Shown: one piece after another, positions 63,690 through 64,000 of the stretch | Layout of the letters: the number at the start of each line of letters is the position of its first letter | Numbering within the stretch: position 1 is the stretch's first letter | NCBI GenBank assembly: GCA_964531335.1 | Contig: CAZHEV010000002.1 | Span: forward strand, 9,334-73,333 | Source: CAZHEV01 sp964531335 [NCBI: uncultured bacterium] | GTDB lineage: Bacteria > Eisenbacteria > RBG-16-71-46 > CAZHEV01 | Reading direction: 5' to 3' | Length of the DNA stretch: 64,000 bases | Made by a program: the position numbers and the translations under genes | The notes under the pieces: generated by a model | What the model was told of the DNA's origin: nothing | The model's input: only the letters and a program-made list of their open reading frames with translations | Database searches by the model: none

Positions 63690-64000
63690 ATGAGGGTGGG
63701 AAGGAAACGCAGGGTGACAATGATCCGGGAGCTTATCAGCTCCGACCGGCCGCGGGAGAAGATCTTCTCGAAAGGTGTCGAGGCGCTCACGGACGAGGAG
63801 ATACTGGCGGCGGTCATAGGCTCGGGCTGCCGTCGCAACGGGGTCCTTTCGGTGGCGAGGAGCGTGCTCTCGGACTTGGGGCTCGAGGGGCTGGCAGGCT
63901 GCGGCGCGGGCGACCTGACCAGGATCAAGGGCATCGGGATGGCGCGGGCGTGCCAGGTCGCGGCGGCTCTGGAGCTGGGCAAGCGGGTCTTCTTGCCGGC
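63690..64000 (+). CDS. radC: DNA repair protein RadC, partial
   Basis: The first 103 codons are visible; the gene runs off the right edge. ATG follows GGAGGTGTG. The N-terminal RadC region is clear: R-P-R-E-K-I-F-S-K-G-V-E-A-L-T-D-E-E-I-L-A-A-V-I-G-S-G. A helix-hairpin-helix follows (L-T-R-I-K-G-I-G-M-A-R-A-C-Q-V). The JAB1/MPN metalloprotease-like domain would lie beyond the edge. Despite the name, its role in repair is doubtful in other species. Confidence 0.9.
   Translation, partial: MRVGRKRRVTMIRELISSDRPREKIFSKGVEALTDEEILAAVIGSGCRRNGVLSVARSVLSDLGLEGLAGCGAGDLTRIKGIGMARACQVAAALELGKRVFLP

Overview
The window is gene-dense, high-GC bacterial chromosome. It suggests a Gram-negative member of the FCB-type candidate phyla (the Eisenbacteria / Krumholzibacteriota / Latescibacterota kind), but not a species. 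The evidence for this is: two large secreted proteins ending in a C-terminal FlgD-like / type-IX-like sorting domain with an N-P-F motif; a gingipain-like C25 peptidase; an MglB/MglA roadblock-GTPase pair; HldE-type heptose chemistry; several lipoproteins; and a large SRP RNA upstream of dnaX. Promoters are close to the sigma-70 consensus with 16-18 bp spacing. Starts are often GTG or TTG, and two genes appear to begin at rarer codons (AUC, CUG).

Layout. 1-5.4 kb is an accessory, exported-protein region: an alpha/beta hydrolase cut by the left edge, a membrane c-heme sensor-like protein, a YdeI-family protein, and an eight-repeat propeller-like secreted protein. A ten-unit 16-bp degenerate tandem array lies between the last two. 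5.9-10.7 kb holds SRP RNA-dnaX-ybaB-recR-mglB-mglA (targeting, replication, repair, polarity). 11-17.8 kb is pgpA-cinA-thpR-recA-recX-alaS. 17.9-22.6 kb is a tight sugar operon: an RmlA-like nucleotidyltransferase (apparent AUC start), an HldE-like kinase/adenylyltransferase, a DUF89 phosphatase and a cupin isomerase. 22.7-25.8 kb carries a UbiA-type prenyltransferase, ispE, tRNA-Gln and prs. 26-36 kb is a translation/envelope block: rplY, pth, a K+-type membrane pyrophosphatase, rpsF-ssb-rpsR-yybS-rplI, a parvulin lipoprotein, a bifunctional nuclease and an LpoA-like protein. 36-41 kb has a two-domain amidase, an SDR-DUF2867 protein and a DUF523/DUF1722 protein. 41-49.7 kb has a LivK-type lipoprotein, selA, smc, ftsY and ispH. 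49.7-52.5 kb is the System II cytochrome c maturation pair (resB-ccsA). 52.7-58.1 kb has a PHP phosphoesterase, an nfu plus Tes-like radical SAM operon, pepA and cobO. 58.4-63.5 kb is a 1,699-residue C25 peptidase, followed by radC running off the right edge.

How the parts connect. SRP RNA and FtsY belong to one targeting pathway; RecA, RecX, RecR, RadC and DnaX serve replication and repair; IspE and IspH are in the MEP isoprenoid pathway that feeds the UbiA enzyme; ResB/CcsA could mature the CxxCH protein at 1.5-2.1 kb; Nfu could supply clusters to the radical SAM enzyme beside it; HldE, RmlA and the neighbouring phosphatase and isomerase look like one nucleotide-sugar route.

No phage, insertion sequence, CRISPR array or rRNA was seen. 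The most unusual items are the Tes-like radical SAM enzyme with its own promoter and Fe-S carrier, the 16-bp array, the AUC-start sugar operon with unusual phosphatase and isomerase partners, and the amidase with a degenerate second catalytic domain.
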